Assembly: GCA_963817405.1 (NCBI GenBank) | Contig: CAWFNW010000001.1 | Coordinates: forward strand, 744,001 to 808,000 | Origin: CAWFNW01 sp963817405 | GTDB taxonomy: Bacteria > Actinomycetota > Coriobacteriia > Anaerosomatales > Anaerosomataceae | Length of the DNA: 64,000 nt | Reading direction: 5' to 3' | Shown: positions 18,602-31,245 of the stretch, one piece after another | How the letters are laid out: each line of letters begins with the position of its first letter | How positions within the stretch are numbered: the first letter of the stretch is position 1 | Notes under the pieces: generated by a model | The model's input: only the letters and a program-made list of their open reading frames with translations | What the model was told of the DNA's origin: nothing | Databases searched by the model: none | Translations under genes and position numbers: made by a program

Positions 18602-18635
18602 GCGTGCCGGTCGTACCTGACCGGCGATAAGTCGA

Positions 18636-18711
<76 letters not shown>

Positions 18712-18742
18712 ACGAAACCCGCACTTCGCGGGAGGAATGTCG

Positions 18743-18827
18743 TGGTGGGGGCGCTAGGATTCGAACCTAGGTAGGCGTAGCCAACGGGTTTACAGCCCGT
18801 CCCCTTTAGCCACTCGGGCACACCCCC
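18743..18827 (-). tRNA. tRNA-Tyr (GTA)
   Basis: This 85-nt class II tRNA has a long variable arm and encoded CCA: acceptor GGGGGTG/CGCCCCC, anticodon arm ACGGG-CTGTAAA-CCCGT. It is first in the tRNA-Tyr, tRNA-Thr, tRNA-Met, tuf unit. Confidence 0.96.
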
Positions 18828-18890
18828 GACATAAAAAGAGCCGCACTCACTCACTTTTCAAGTTGCTTGCCCCCAGATGAGAGCAGAGGA

Positions 18891-18920
18891 ATGGTACTCC
18901 ACGCGCTCGACGGGTGTCAA
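18891..18920 (-). promoter_or_regulatory. Promoter of the tRNA-Tyr/Thr/Met-tuf unit
   Basis: TTGACA (18915-18920), an 18-bp spacer and TACCAT (18891-18896) lie about 65 bp upstream of tRNA-Tyr on the minus strand. Confidence 0.7.
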
Positions 18921-19014
18921 CGACGACAACGGTGCCGGGCGTATCTAGTCTTGAGCGGTCAATCGTGTGAGAAGCAGAAGCGCCCGGACCCGCGCCCGGA
19001 CGCCTCGTGATCGC

Positions 19015-19089
19015 TGGAGCCGGTGGAGGGAATCGAACCCACAACCTATCGCTTACAAGGCGATTGCTCTGCCATTGAGCCACACCGGC
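19015..19089 (-). tRNA. tRNA-Thr (TGT)
   Basis: This 75-nt cloverleaf encodes CCA: acceptor GCCGGTG/CACCGGC, anticodon arm ATCGC-CTTGTAA-GCGAT. It has its own promoter between sigH and this gene. Confidence 0.96.
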
Positions 19090-19100
19090 GAAGCCCGCCT

Positions 19101-19129
19101 ATTGTAGACCGAGGGGACCCCATCGCCAA
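19101..19129 (-). promoter_or_regulatory. Promoter of tRNA-Thr (TGT)
   Basis: TTGGCG (19124-19129), a 17-bp spacer and TACAAT (19101-19106) put the expected start point a few bases before the mature tRNA 5' end at 19089. Confidence 0.65.
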
Positions 19130-19179
19130 CCGCGCGCCGCGCAGCGCGAAACCGGGGGGCCAAGGGCTCGACCGCCCGC

Positions 19180-19842
19180 TCAGCAGGCCCGGCAGCGCTC
19201 GATCTGCTGCTCCATCTTGCGCTTGACGCGCTGGAGCGCGTTGTCGACCGCCTTGACGTGCCGGCCGAGCGACTCGGCAACCTCTTGGTAGGACATGCCG
19301 TCTACGTGCAGGCGCAGCACGTCCGTCTCGAACGGTGAGAGCACTTGGAAGAACCCCGTGCTGATGGTCATCGTCTCCCACGCACCGATGACGATCTCGG
19401 CGGGGTCGCCGATCTCCTTCGCGGTGAGGATATCGGCGAGGACGCGGTCCCCCTCCTCCTCCACACTCGTGGAGCGGCTGAGCGAGACGTAGCTATTGAG
19501 CGGCTGATGCTTGTGCCGAGTGGCCGACTTGATCGCCGTGATCAGCTGCCGCGTGATGCAGAGTTCGGCAAACGACCGGAAGCTCGACTGGCGGGTTGGA
19601 TCGTAGTCGCGGATTGCCTTGAAGAGGCCGATCAGGCCTTCTTGGAAGACGTCGTCACGATCGGCACCTGCGAGGAAGTAGGAGCGGGCCTTGCAGCGGA
19701 CGAAGCCGCGGTAGCGAGACACCAACGCAGCACTGGCACCCTCGTCGCCGGACTTCGCGGCGAAGATGAGCGTCATCTCGTCCTCAAGCCGAGCAGGCCT
19801 GCGCCGCTCGATTGAGAGAACCCTCTCGTCCGTGCTTCCTCT
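19180..19842 (-). CDS. sigH: RNA polymerase sigma factor, SigH (Spo0H) type
   Basis: This is a sigma-70 family alternative factor of about 220 residues. It closely resembles Bacillus SigH: region 2 has RNFVR-like YRGFVRCKARSYFLAGAD, then DVFQEGLIGLFKAIRDYD and FAELCITRQLITAIKSATR. Region 4 has MSYQEVAESLGRHVKAVDNALQR. In firmicutes SigH serves post-exponential and sporulation genes; its regulon here is unknown. I prefer the GTG at 19842, with a G-rich site upstream; the frame is open to 19893. Its position between yacP and the rpmG-secE-nusG unit is the same as in Bacillus. Confidence 0.9.
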   Translation of the reverse strand, partial: RGSTDERVLSIERRRPARLEDEMTLIFAAKSGDEGASAALVSRYRGFVRCKARSYFLAGADRDDVFQEGLIGLFKAIRDYDPTRQSSFRSFAELCITRQLITAIKSATRHKHQPLNSYVSLSRSTSVEEEGDRVLADILTAKEIGDPAEIVIGAWETMTISTGFFQVLSPFETDVLRLHVDGMSYQEVAESLGRHVKAVDNALQRVKRKMEQQIERCRAC

Positions 19843-19926
19843 CACGTATACCCCCCGGCAGAGGGAGAGGAACGGCGCCGTCGCACGCGACACTTGTGAC
19901 CTGATTCACACGCGGCGGCATCTATG

Positions 19927-19954
19927 AAGATAACAGCGGGTTACGGAGTGTCAA
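19927..19954 (-). promoter_or_regulatory. Promoter of sigH
   Basis: TTGACA (19949-19954), a 16-bp spacer and TATCTT (19927-19932) lie between yacP and sigH on the minus strand. The gene can thus be transcribed apart from the upstream cys-rlmB-yacP unit. Confidence 0.65.
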
Positions 19955-20032
19955 CGGGACTCCGGGAGTCTGAAGAAGTCTGACCGAGCGTACCCCGCCG
20001 AGAGTCGCGGGCCCTGCGCCGCTCGTCGACCA

Positions 20033-20536
20033 CTACCCCAGACGGGCCCAGCGTGCGAGTGTCTCGCGAACGGCCGGGTCGACGCGGTCCGCGAGGAGGG
20101 AGCGGCGCGACGCGGTCGAACGGTGCGACCCACGCTCCACGCGCTCGGCGTCGAGGTCGCGCAGGAACTCGGCTGACGACATCCGAACGACGCCGCCACC
20201 GAGCACTGCCCACTGCAGCTGCGCGTCCGAGGTCACCACGGTCACCGCGTCGCCACGCTCGCGCCCGCGCGCCGCGAGCGTCTCGATGACACTGTCGGCG
20301 CTCTGACCCGCAGGCGAGAAGATCACGCTGACGCCGGCGACGTGGTGGGGGTGGCCGTCAGAGTCGGGGTTGCCGCCGCCGTCGAAGACGATCGTCCCGC
20401 GAGCCTCGCCAGCGCAGTAGCCGGCGACCCGCTCGACGAGCTTGGCCCGGGCGCCGTCCAGGTCATCGTGCGCGAGTCGCGAGAACGCGGGGTCCGCGTG
20501 GAGCAGGTTGTAGCCGTCGACGATGACCCGCCTCAT
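20033..20536 (-). CDS. yacP: NYN-domain RNase-like protein, YacP (Rae1) family
   Basis: The 167-residue product begins MRRVIVDGYNLLHADP, the PIN/NYN nuclease start with a metal-binding Asp. It continues with VFDGGG and VTSDAQLQ, both carrying further acidic residues of the active site. The Bacillus homologue Rae1 is a ribosome-associated endoribonuclease; the same role here is inferred. The ATG overlaps the rlmB stop by one base (TGATG), so translation is probably coupled. Confidence 0.88.
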   Translation of the reverse strand: MRRVIVDGYNLLHADPAFSRLAHDDLDGARAKLVERVAGYCAGEARGTIVFDGGGNPDSDGHPHHVAGVSVIFSPAGQSADSVIETLAARGRERGDAVTVVTSDAQLQWAVLGGGVVRMSSAEFLRDLDAERVERGSHRSTASRRSLLADRVDPAVRETLARWARLG

Positions 20537-21273
20537 CAGCCCACCTGCGCGCGTCGCACCCACTCGTATGCGAGCACCGTGGCAGCCTGCGCGACGTTGA
20601 GCGAGCTCACGCGACCGTTCACCGGGATGCTCACGAGGAAGTCGCAGCGCTCTGCGACGAGGCGCGACAAGCCCTCCCCCTCCGCGCCGAGCGCAACGAC
20701 AAGCCTGCCGTCGAGCGGCGCGTCCCAGAGCGTCTGGGTAGCGTGCTCGGAGGCGCCGGCCACCCAGAAGCCGGCGGCCTTCAGCTCCTCCATCGCTCGC
20801 ACGAGATTCGTGACCCGCGCCACCGGCACGTAGGCCGTGGCCCCCGCGGACGCTTTGTGTACGATCGTCGTGACGGGTGCGGAGCGGCGCTCAGCCACAA
20901 TGACGCCGGCAGCGCCGGCGACCTCGGCCGAGCGGATGATCGCGCCGAGGTTCCCCGGGTCGGTGACGTGATCGAGCAGCAGCAGGAGGCTGCGCTCCTT
21001 ACCCTCGGCGCCTGCAATGACATCTGCGAGCGCCGCGTACTCGAACTCGGCCGCAACGGCGGCGACGCCCTGGTGGTGACCGCGCTCACTCGCACGGTCG
21101 AGCTCGGCCCGCTCGACGGCAGTCACCGGGATGCCCGCCTTCGTAGCGAGCTCGCGAATTTCGTCAAGCGAGGCATCGTGCTTAACGCCCCGGGCGATGA
21201 AGACCCGCTCGAGTTCGCGGCCCGAGCGCAGGGCCTCGATGACCGCGTTCCTGCCCTCGATGCGCTCCGGCAC
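20536..21273 (-). CDS. rlmB: 23S rRNA (guanosine-2'-O)-methyltransferase, RlmB/TrmH family
   Basis: This SPOUT-class methyltransferase has 245 residues. An N-terminal substrate-binding domain (IEGRNAVIEALRSGRELERVFIA) precedes the knotted catalytic domain. Its motifs are DPGNLGAIIRSAEVAGA, ALGAEGEGLSRLV and IPVNGRVSSLNVAQAATVLAYE, the last of which forms the SAM knot. The GTG at 21273 has GAGGAG 7 nt upstream. It follows cysS by 3 bp. The small RNase III-like gene (mrnC) found between them in Bacillus is absent. Confidence 0.92.
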   Translation of the reverse strand: MPERIEGRNAVIEALRSGRELERVFIARGVKHDASLDEIRELATKAGIPVTAVERAELDRASERGHHQGVAAVAAEFEYAALADVIAGAEGKERSLLLLLDHVTDPGNLGAIIRSAEVAGAAGVIVAERRSAPVTTIVHKASAGATAYVPVARVTNLVRAMEELKAAGFWVAGASEHATQTLWDAPLDGRLVVALGAEGEGLSRLVAERCDFLVSIPVNGRVSSLNVAQAATVLAYEWVRRAQVG

Positions 21274-21276
21274 CTC

Positions 21277-22778
<1,502 letters not shown>

Positions 22779-22782
<4 letters not shown>

Positions 22783-23483
22783 TCCTTGTCGGCGGTAGGC
22801 TCGTCGGCAGTTGAACTTGAGAATGGGGCACCGGTCTCCGCGGCCGCACCTTCGTCGCGAGAAAGTCGGCCCTCGAGACGCTCGATGCGGTGCTGGAGCG
22901 TCCGGAACATCTCGACGACCGGGTCGGGCAGGTCTTCGTGGTGAAGGTCGATGCCCTCGACCCGCGCGCCCTGGCGCACGACGATCCTGCCCGGAACCCC
23001 GACTACCGTGCACTCCGACGGAACGTGCTGGATCACGACCGCGCCAGCGCCGACTTTGGATCCCTCACCGATGGTGATGTCGCCGAGCACGGTCGCGCCG
23101 ACGCCGACCACGACGTTGTCTTCGATCGTCGGGTGGCGCTTGCCGTGTTCCTTGCCGGTGCCGCCGAGCGTCACACCCTGGTAGAGCGTCACGTTCTTGC
23201 CGATGATCGTCGTCTCGCCGATCACGACGCCCATACCGTGGTCGATGAAGAAGCCCTGCCCGATCGTGGCGCCGGGATGGATCTCGATGCCGGTATTGTG
23301 GCGCACGATCTGGCTGATCCGCCGAGCGAGCCACACGTGCCCGCCACGGTGCAGCCGGTACGTCAGGCGGTGCCACCATATTGCCCACAGGCCCGGGTAG
23401 TTGGTGATCGCAGAGAGCGTCGACGGGCACGCGGGATCGCGCTCCTTGACAGCTGCGATGTCTCGTTTCAGGCGGTCGAGCAT
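22779..23483 (-). CDS. cysE: Serine O-acetyltransferase
   Basis: CysE makes O-acetylserine from serine and acetyl-CoA, the committed step of cysteine synthesis. The 234-residue product has an N-terminal helical part (DPACPSTLSAITNYPG) and a left-handed beta helix of hexapeptide repeats (IHPGATIGQGFFIDHGMGVVIG). The conserved GGTGKEHGKRHPTI loop follows. The C-terminal ~50 residues, after the hexapeptides, are an extra polar tail. The pairing with cysS is widespread; here gltX is missing from the neighbouring slot. Confidence 0.94.
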
Positions 23484-23592
23484 GTCCGCTACGGTGCTCC
23501 TTCGTCGGGGCCGGGCCGTAGTGCCTGCCTACTATGGGCTGCTCGGGCTCGGAGCGTCAATCGAGCGAGCGGCCCCTATCCAAGCCGCCGAC

Positions 23593-24090
23593 TCATGGCG
23601 TCACCGTGACCCGGTCGAGCAGCACGACCGCCCAGGCGGCCACTCCCTCCTCGCGGCCCGTGAAGCCCAGCCGCTCGGTGGTGGTGGCTTTGACGCCCAC
23701 GGCGTCGGCCGCGACACCGAGCGCCTCCGCGACCCGGGCGCGCATCTCTTCGCGATAGGGCGCGAGCTTCGGACGTTCGAGCGCTACGACCGCGTCCGCG
23801 TCGGCGAGTTCGTAGCCCCGCTCGCGCATCAGCGCGGCGACTCGCCTGAGGAGCTCGAGGCTCGAGATGCCGGCGAATGCAGCATCGTCGTCGGGGAAGA
23901 GCCGGCCGATATCGCCTTCGCGAAGCGCTCCGACGATCGCGTCCATGATCGCGTGGACGAGTACGTCGGCGTCAGAGTGGCCCGCGAGCCCCCGTTCCCA
24001 CGGGATCTCGACGCCCCCGATGACCAAGGGACGGCCGTCGGCGAACGCGTGGACGTCATAGCCGAGCCCGATGCGGTGCGTGCCGCTCAT
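23593..24090 (-). CDS. ispF: 2-C-methyl-D-erythritol 2,4-cyclodiphosphate synthase
   Basis: IspF is the fifth enzyme of the MEP isoprenoid pathway. The 165-residue product has the metal site GYDVHAF at the start, GHSDADVLVHAIMDA, FPDDD, and the C-terminal ATTTERLGFTGREEGVAA. The ATG at 24090 overlaps the ispD stop by four bases (ATGA), indicating translational coupling. Confidence 0.96.
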   Translation of the reverse strand: MSGTHRIGLGYDVHAFADGRPLVIGGVEIPWERGLAGHSDADVLVHAIMDAIVGALREGDIGRLFPDDDAAFAGISSLELLRRVAALMRERGYELADADAVVALERPKLAPYREEMRARVAEALGVAADAVGVKATTTERLGFTGREEGVAAWAVVLLDRVTVTP

Positions 24091-24788
24091 GAGGGTCTCC
24101 TCCTTGCGAGGAGGACCTGCTCGGCAACGGCGAGGTCCTCCGGGACCGTGACCTTCAGGTTGTCGCGCGGACCGAGCAGAACCCGCACCGACCCGCCAGC
24201 GCGCTCGACGAGCGCGGCGTCGTCGGTGGTGTGGGGCGAATCGGATGACTCGGCAGCCGCGGCATAGGCGGCGCGAAGCGCCGTTGCACGGAACGCCTGG
24301 GGTGTCTGTACCAGCCAGAGGCTGTCGCGATCCTCGGTAGCCATCACCCGGTGCGACGCGTCGACGCGCTTGACGGTGTCGAACGACGGGTGGCCGACGA
24401 TGACACCATCGTCGCCTGACGAGCGCAACGCCTCGACGACGCTGGCGATGGTCTCGGGCAGCACGAGCGGCCGCGCGCCGTCATGGATCACGACGAACTC
24501 GGCCTCAGAGGCGACCGCCGCAAGTCCGGACGCGACAGAGTCCTGCCGCGTGGCCCCACCGGCTACGATCGCGGTCACCTTGACGAACGGGACGACCTGC
24601 TCGGCGCACTCCGGCACGGTGTCGGGATGGGTCACCACCACGACCTCGTCGATTACCGAAGACGCCTCGAACGCGGCGAGCGTGTGGGCAAGCACGGTTC
24701 GGCCGGCGAGCGGCGCGAACTGCTTTCCGCCCGCGCGACCGAATCGCTCGCCGCTCCCGCCACCTACGATGATCGCGACGACACTCAC
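24087..24788 (-). CDS. ispD: 2-C-methyl-D-erythritol 4-phosphate cytidylyltransferase
   Basis: IspD forms CDP-methylerythritol in the MEP pathway. The nucleotide-binding N-terminus IIVGGGSGERFG, the HDGARPLV motif, HPSFDTVKRV and the TDDAALVE segment identify it. I start at GTG 24788, which overlaps the stop of the PIN/TRAM gene as GTGA, giving 233 residues. It is coupled to ispF downstream. Confidence 0.95.
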   Translation of the reverse strand: MSVVAIIVGGGSGERFGRAGGKQFAPLAGRTVLAHTLAAFEASSVIDEVVVVTHPDTVPECAEQVVPFVKVTAIVAGGATRQDSVASGLAAVASEAEFVVIHDGARPLVLPETIASVVEALRSSGDDGVIVGHPSFDTVKRVDASHRVMATEDRDSLWLVQTPQAFRATALRAAYAAAAESSDSPHTTDDAALVERAGGSVRVLLGPRDNLKVTVPEDLAVAEQVLLARRRPS

Positions 24789-25831
24789 GCCGGAATCCTC
24801 GAGAAGATCATGCGCCCCGCCGAGGTCTGCAGCATCGACGTGACCTCCACATCGATGTCGCTGCCCACGGCCCACTTCCCTTCCGCCACCACGACCATCG
24901 TCCCGTCCTCGAGGTAGCCGACTCCCTGCCCCGGTTCCTTGCCCTCACGCACGATGGAGATATGCACGGTGTCGCCGGGCAACAGCGCCGGCCGAACGGC
25001 CAGCGCGATGTCGTTGATGTTGACGATCTTGACGCCTTCGACCCGCGCCACTTGGCTGAGATTGTGGTCGACCGTGACGATCGCGCTTCCCGTGACTCCC
25101 GCGAGACGGACGAGCTTCGCATCGACGGTGGGGATCTCCGGGTAGTCCGTCTCGAACACCGTGATCGCCTCGGGTCCGCTCGTGAGCGTCGTCAGGAGGT
25201 CGAGACCGCGTCGGCCACGCGCCCGCTTCGTGTCGTCGGCCGAGTCGGCAAGCGTCTGGAGCTCCGCCAGTACGAAGCGCGGCACGCGGATGTCGCCCTC
25301 GAGCAGCCCGGCACGCATGAGCTCGACGAAGCGCCCATCGATGATGGCACTCGTGTCGAGCAGCTTCATGCCGCCATCGGGAAGCGCACTACCCCGCTCG
25401 AACACGCCGCTGAAGCGTTCGCGGATCTCGCGGCGCTTCGTCAGGAAGAGCCGCGTTCCGACGTACGCGAGCAGGCCGTACACGAGGATGATCGACAGGA
25501 AGGCAAGCCAGGTGGGTGTCAGCAGCCGCAACGGCTGCGAGACGAGAAACGCCACCGCGAGCCCGACCACGAGGCCGAGCGCGCCCAAGATGAGGTCGGT
25601 CGTTTCGAACTGCTGGATCTGCTGCTCGAGCCGGTGGTACTGCGCCGTGAGCTCGCGGCCAAGGATGCCGCCGAGCAGGTATCCCAACGCACCTCCGAGA
25701 ATGATGAAGATGACGATGACGAATTCAGGAGAGAAGCCCGTTTGGGACGGCCAGTCGGCCAGGCGTGATGCCGCGAAGCCCCCGAGTGCACCACCCGCCA
25801 GCAGCACAATGCGTGCGAGCTGTACGATCAT
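24785..25831 (-). CDS. PIN/TRAM-domain membrane protein, YacL type
   Basis: The product has 348 residues. Four hydrophobic segments in the first ~130 residues anchor it in the membrane. A PIN nuclease-like domain follows (KLLDTSAIIDGRFVELM, PRFVLAELQTLADS, TVDAKLV, VTVDHNLSQVA, with conserved Asp residues). A C-terminal TRAM domain (PGDTVHISIVREGKEPGQGV) ends it. The Bacillus homologue YacL lies in the same place next to disA and ispD. Its substrate is unknown; RNA binding or cleavage is inferred from the domains. Confidence 0.88.
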   Translation of the reverse strand: MIVQLARIVLLAGGALGGFAASRLADWPSQTGFSPEFVIVIFIILGGALGYLLGGILGRELTAQYHRLEQQIQQFETTDLILGALGLVVGLAVAFLVSQPLRLLTPTWLAFLSIILVYGLLAYVGTRLFLTKRREIRERFSGVFERGSALPDGGMKLLDTSAIIDGRFVELMRAGLLEGDIRVPRFVLAELQTLADSADDTKRARGRRGLDLLTTLTSGPEAITVFETDYPEIPTVDAKLVRLAGVTGSAIVTVDHNLSQVARVEGVKIVNINDIALAVRPALLPGDTVHISIVREGKEPGQGVGYLEDGTMVVVAEGKWAVGSDIDVEVTSMLQTSAGRMIFSRIPA

Positions 25832-26002
25832 GGCGTGCGACGCCCGGTGAGGCCTGGATATGCCGGGGCGCCGTCACCCCCTTCCGGAGTCCGTGCGCGC
25901 CAGCGCAGCGTACGTAGCGGTCGCGCCCATGCTATCACACGATTCTGCCCGCCCGGACACGGCCGCGGAGCCTCACGGAGCCGTGCGTCGGGCCTGTCAG
26001 GC

Positions 26003-27064
26003 TCAGATGGCGGCGCGCTCGGAGAGCCGGCGGAGGCCCTGGACGATGGCCCGGGCGCGACGCATGCCGACGCCGGCAACGGCATCGAGCTGCTGCTCGG
26101 TGGCGTTCACGAGCGCCGTCAACGTGCCGAAGTGCTCGGTGACGCGGTTGATGACGCTCCCGGGCAGCCTCGGAATGCGCCGGAGCAACCGGAAGCCCGC
26201 AGGGTGCACGAGCTGCTCGGTGACGTCGGCAGAGGTGGAGTACCCCATGGCATTGACGATGAGGGTCGTGTCGCGCAGCTGGTCCTGCGTCATCGCACCG
26301 ATCCGCTGCCGAACCGACGCCATCCGCCGCGGCGTCGACTCCCGCAGGTAGTCCCTGAGGAGCATCAGGTAGTCCTCTTCGACGCCGGCGGTCAATTCCA
26401 CGGCCTGCATGCGCGCAAGCCGCCCGTCGGTGCCGAGCTCGACCACGTAGCGCTGCACGTCCTTGGCGACGCGCAGCACCATCTCAGTGCGACGGATGAC
26501 GGCTGCGGCGTCCGCGAGCGTGACGACGTCCTCGAACTCGAGCGCCGTCAGATGGGACGAGACCTCATCGAGTCTCGTCCGGTAGCGCTGGAGCGTCTGG
26601 AGCGCCTGGTCGACCTTCGCGAGCACGAGCTCGAGATCATCGAGCGTCACTTTGTGCCCGTGTTGATAGAAGCTGAGTACGTCGCGTCGTTGAGACACCG
26701 AGATGACGAGGGCATCGGTCTCGCGGCTGACCCGCTCGGCGGTGCGGTGCCGCATCCCGGTCTCGCTCGTGGGGAGCGACGGTTCCGGCACCAGGTGGAC
26801 GTTCGCCTTGAGGATCCGGCTGATCCCCTCATCGAGCGTGATCGCGCCGTCCATCTTGGCGAGTTCGAAGAGCGCTTGCGGCGTGTACGGAACCCCGATC
26901 GTGAAGCCACCGTTGCTGATGCGCTCGACGCCCGGCTCGTCACCGATCACGATGAGCGCACCGGTGTGCGCCGAGATGATGTGCTCAAGTCCCGCCCGAA
27001 GTGGGGTGCCCGGCGCGACGGTCTGGAGCGCCTCGAAGATCTTGTCGTCTTCCCACGCCTCCAT
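26003..27064 (-). CDS. disA: DNA integrity scanning diadenylate cyclase
   Basis: DisA makes c-di-AMP from ATP and pauses at branched DNA. The N-terminal DAC domain has the active-site DGAITLDEG and TGMRHRTAERVS motifs. The middle is a helical spine and the C-terminus a helix-hairpin-helix DNA-binding part (VNATEQQLDAVAGVGMRRAR). I start at ATG 27064, giving 353 residues, because the open frame further upstream runs through radA. It follows radA by 86 bp, the usual pairing. Confidence 0.95.
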   Translation of the reverse strand: MEAWEDDKIFEALQTVAPGTPLRAGLEHIISAHTGALIVIGDEPGVERISNGGFTIGVPYTPQALFELAKMDGAITLDEGISRILKANVHLVPEPSLPTSETGMRHRTAERVSRETDALVISVSQRRDVLSFYQHGHKVTLDDLELVLAKVDQALQTLQRYRTRLDEVSSHLTALEFEDVVTLADAAAVIRRTEMVLRVAKDVQRYVVELGTDGRLARMQAVELTAGVEEDYLMLLRDYLRESTPRRMASVRQRIGAMTQDQLRDTTLIVNAMGYSTSADVTEQLVHPAGFRLLRRIPRLPGSVINRVTEHFGTLTALVNATEQQLDAVAGVGMRRARAIVQGLRRLSERAAI

Positions 27065-27150
27065 GCGTTTCCCCCGTCTGTGTTGCGATACCCGCGCGGC
27101 GCTCGCGCCGCCCTCGATTGTCGCAGATGAGCGGCGCCTGCTTCCACCCG

Positions 27151-28500
27151 CTAGCCGAGGAGTGCGACCACCTCGGCAACCGAGCGCACCGTCCTCAGAC
27201 CCACCGGCCCTTTGATCCCGCTCGGCAGCGGCGGGGCGACGGGATGGGCGAGGCCGAGGCGTGCGGCTTCCGCGAGGCGTGCTGGGGCCTGGCTGACGGG
27301 GCGAAGCTCGCCCGTGAGGCCGATCTCGCCGAAGGCGACGGTGCCCGCGGCGAGTGGGCGATCCGCGCGGGCGGACGCGAGCGCGAGGGCCAGCGGCAGA
27401 TCCACGGCCGGCTCGGCGATGCGCACGCCGCCGGCGACCGAGACGTAGACGTCGTGCTGACCGAACGCGAGCCCCGCTCGGCGTTCGAGCACCGCGAGCA
27501 CCTGCAGGACACGGGCCTGGTCGACCCCGACGGCAAGCCTGCGCGGCATCTGCAGGTACGACGGCGTCACGAGCGCCTGGATCTCCACGAGCAGCGGACG
27601 CGTGCCTTCGATGGCGGCGAGTACGCACGATCCGGGCGCGTCTTCCGCGCGACCCGACAGCAGCACGCCCGAAGGGTTCGCAACGCCGGTGAGCCCGGTC
27701 TCCCCCATTTCGAAGACACCGATCTCGCTCACCGAGCCGAAGCGGTTCTTCGTGGCGCGGACGATCCGGAAGAAGTGGTCGCGGTCGCCCTCGAAGGACA
27801 GCACGGTGTCGACGGTGTGCTCCAGCACGCGCGGGCCCGCGATCGTCCCCTCCTTCGTGACGTGCCCGACCACCAAGACCGTGATGTCGTGTTCCTTGGC
27901 GATTCGCATCAGCCGGGCGGCGCACGCGCGGACTTGACCGACGCTTCCCGCCACGCCCTCGAGGTCGGGATCGACCATCGTCTGGATCGAGTCGATGACG
28001 AGGATGTCGGGCCGCTCGGCGAGTGCCGTGGCTTCCACGGCCGCCGCGTCGGTCTCGGGCAGCAGCCAGATGCCGTCGGCGGCGCCGACGCGCTCCGCCC
28101 GAAGCTTCACCTGGACGACGGACTCCTCGCCACAGACGTAGAGCACGCGAGCGTCGGTTGCGGCGAGGGACGCCGCCGCTTGGAGCACCAGCGTCGATTT
28201 TCCGATTCCAGGCTCGCCGCCGATAAGCACGAGCGATCCGCGAACGAGGCCGCCGCCAAGCACCCGGTCGAACTCAGAGAGCCCGGTGGGGATCCGCGCG
28301 TCGGAGGTGGCCTCGACGTCGCCGAGTCGCACGGGCGTCCGAGCTTGGGCGACGGTGCGCGCATGCGCCCCCGATGTCGCGGGCACGACCTCCTCGACGA
28401 AGGTGCCGAACTCGCTACAGTCGGGGCAGCGGCCGTACCATTTCGGGGCGGCGTGGCCGCACTGCTGGCAACGCCAGGACGTGCGTGCCTTCGACGCCAC
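27151..28500 (-). CDS. radA: DNA repair protein RadA (Sms)
   Basis: RadA is a hexameric ATPase that promotes branch migration in recombination. It has an N-terminal zinc finger (CQQCGHAAPKWYGRCPDC), Walker A GGEPGIGKSTLVLQ, the RadA-specific KNRFGS motif and a C-terminal Lon-like domain. I start at GTG 28500, 4 bp after the clpC stop, giving 449 residues. The clpC-radA-disA order matches firmicutes. Confidence 0.95.
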   Translation of the reverse strand: MASKARTSWRCQQCGHAAPKWYGRCPDCSEFGTFVEEVVPATSGAHARTVAQARTPVRLGDVEATSDARIPTGLSEFDRVLGGGLVRGSLVLIGGEPGIGKSTLVLQAAASLAATDARVLYVCGEESVVQVKLRAERVGAADGIWLLPETDAAAVEATALAERPDILVIDSIQTMVDPDLEGVAGSVGQVRACAARLMRIAKEHDITVLVVGHVTKEGTIAGPRVLEHTVDTVLSFEGDRDHFFRIVRATKNRFGSVSEIGVFEMGETGLTGVANPSGVLLSGRAEDAPGSCVLAAIEGTRPLLVEIQALVTPSYLQMPRRLAVGVDQARVLQVLAVLERRAGLAFGQHDVYVSVAGGVRIAEPAVDLPLALALASARADRPLAAGTVAFGEIGLTGELRPVSQAPARLAEAARLGLAHPVAPPLPSGIKGPVGLRTVRSVAEVVALLG

Positions 28501-28504
28501 CGCG

Positions 28505-31060
<2,556 letters not shown>

Positions 31061-31221
31061 GGGGGTCCCTCTCTATCGAATCCGCCGCCGGCGGAACATC
31101 TGCGCCGCCTATTCTACTCCGCTGCACGACATGACGCAGGGGCTAGCGAGAGGAGAAGCAAGTCGAGTGCCACGGATGTGAGTCTGGACGACTCAGGTTC
31201 GTGCTTGGGGTGCCGAGGAGC

Positions 31222-31239
31222 GCGGGCGAGGACGCCCGC
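31222..31239 (-). terminator. Weak hairpin after lysS
   Basis: A 7-bp GCGGGCG/CGCCCGC stem with a 4-nt loop lies just past the lysS stop. There is no T-run. It may mark the end of the greA-lysS unit before the clpC promoter region. Confidence 0.35.
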
Positions 31240-31245
31240 CGCGCT

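Noticed and set aside
25832..26002. Promoter or terminator between disA and the PIN/TRAM gene
   Set aside because: A TAGCAT-like hexamer lacks a -35 at proper distance, and the short hairpin near 25995-26005 is too weak.
26003..27925. A 640-codon extended version of disA
   Set aside because: The N-terminal ~285 residues run through radA in another frame and are Arg/Gly/Ala-rich; the family start is at 27064.
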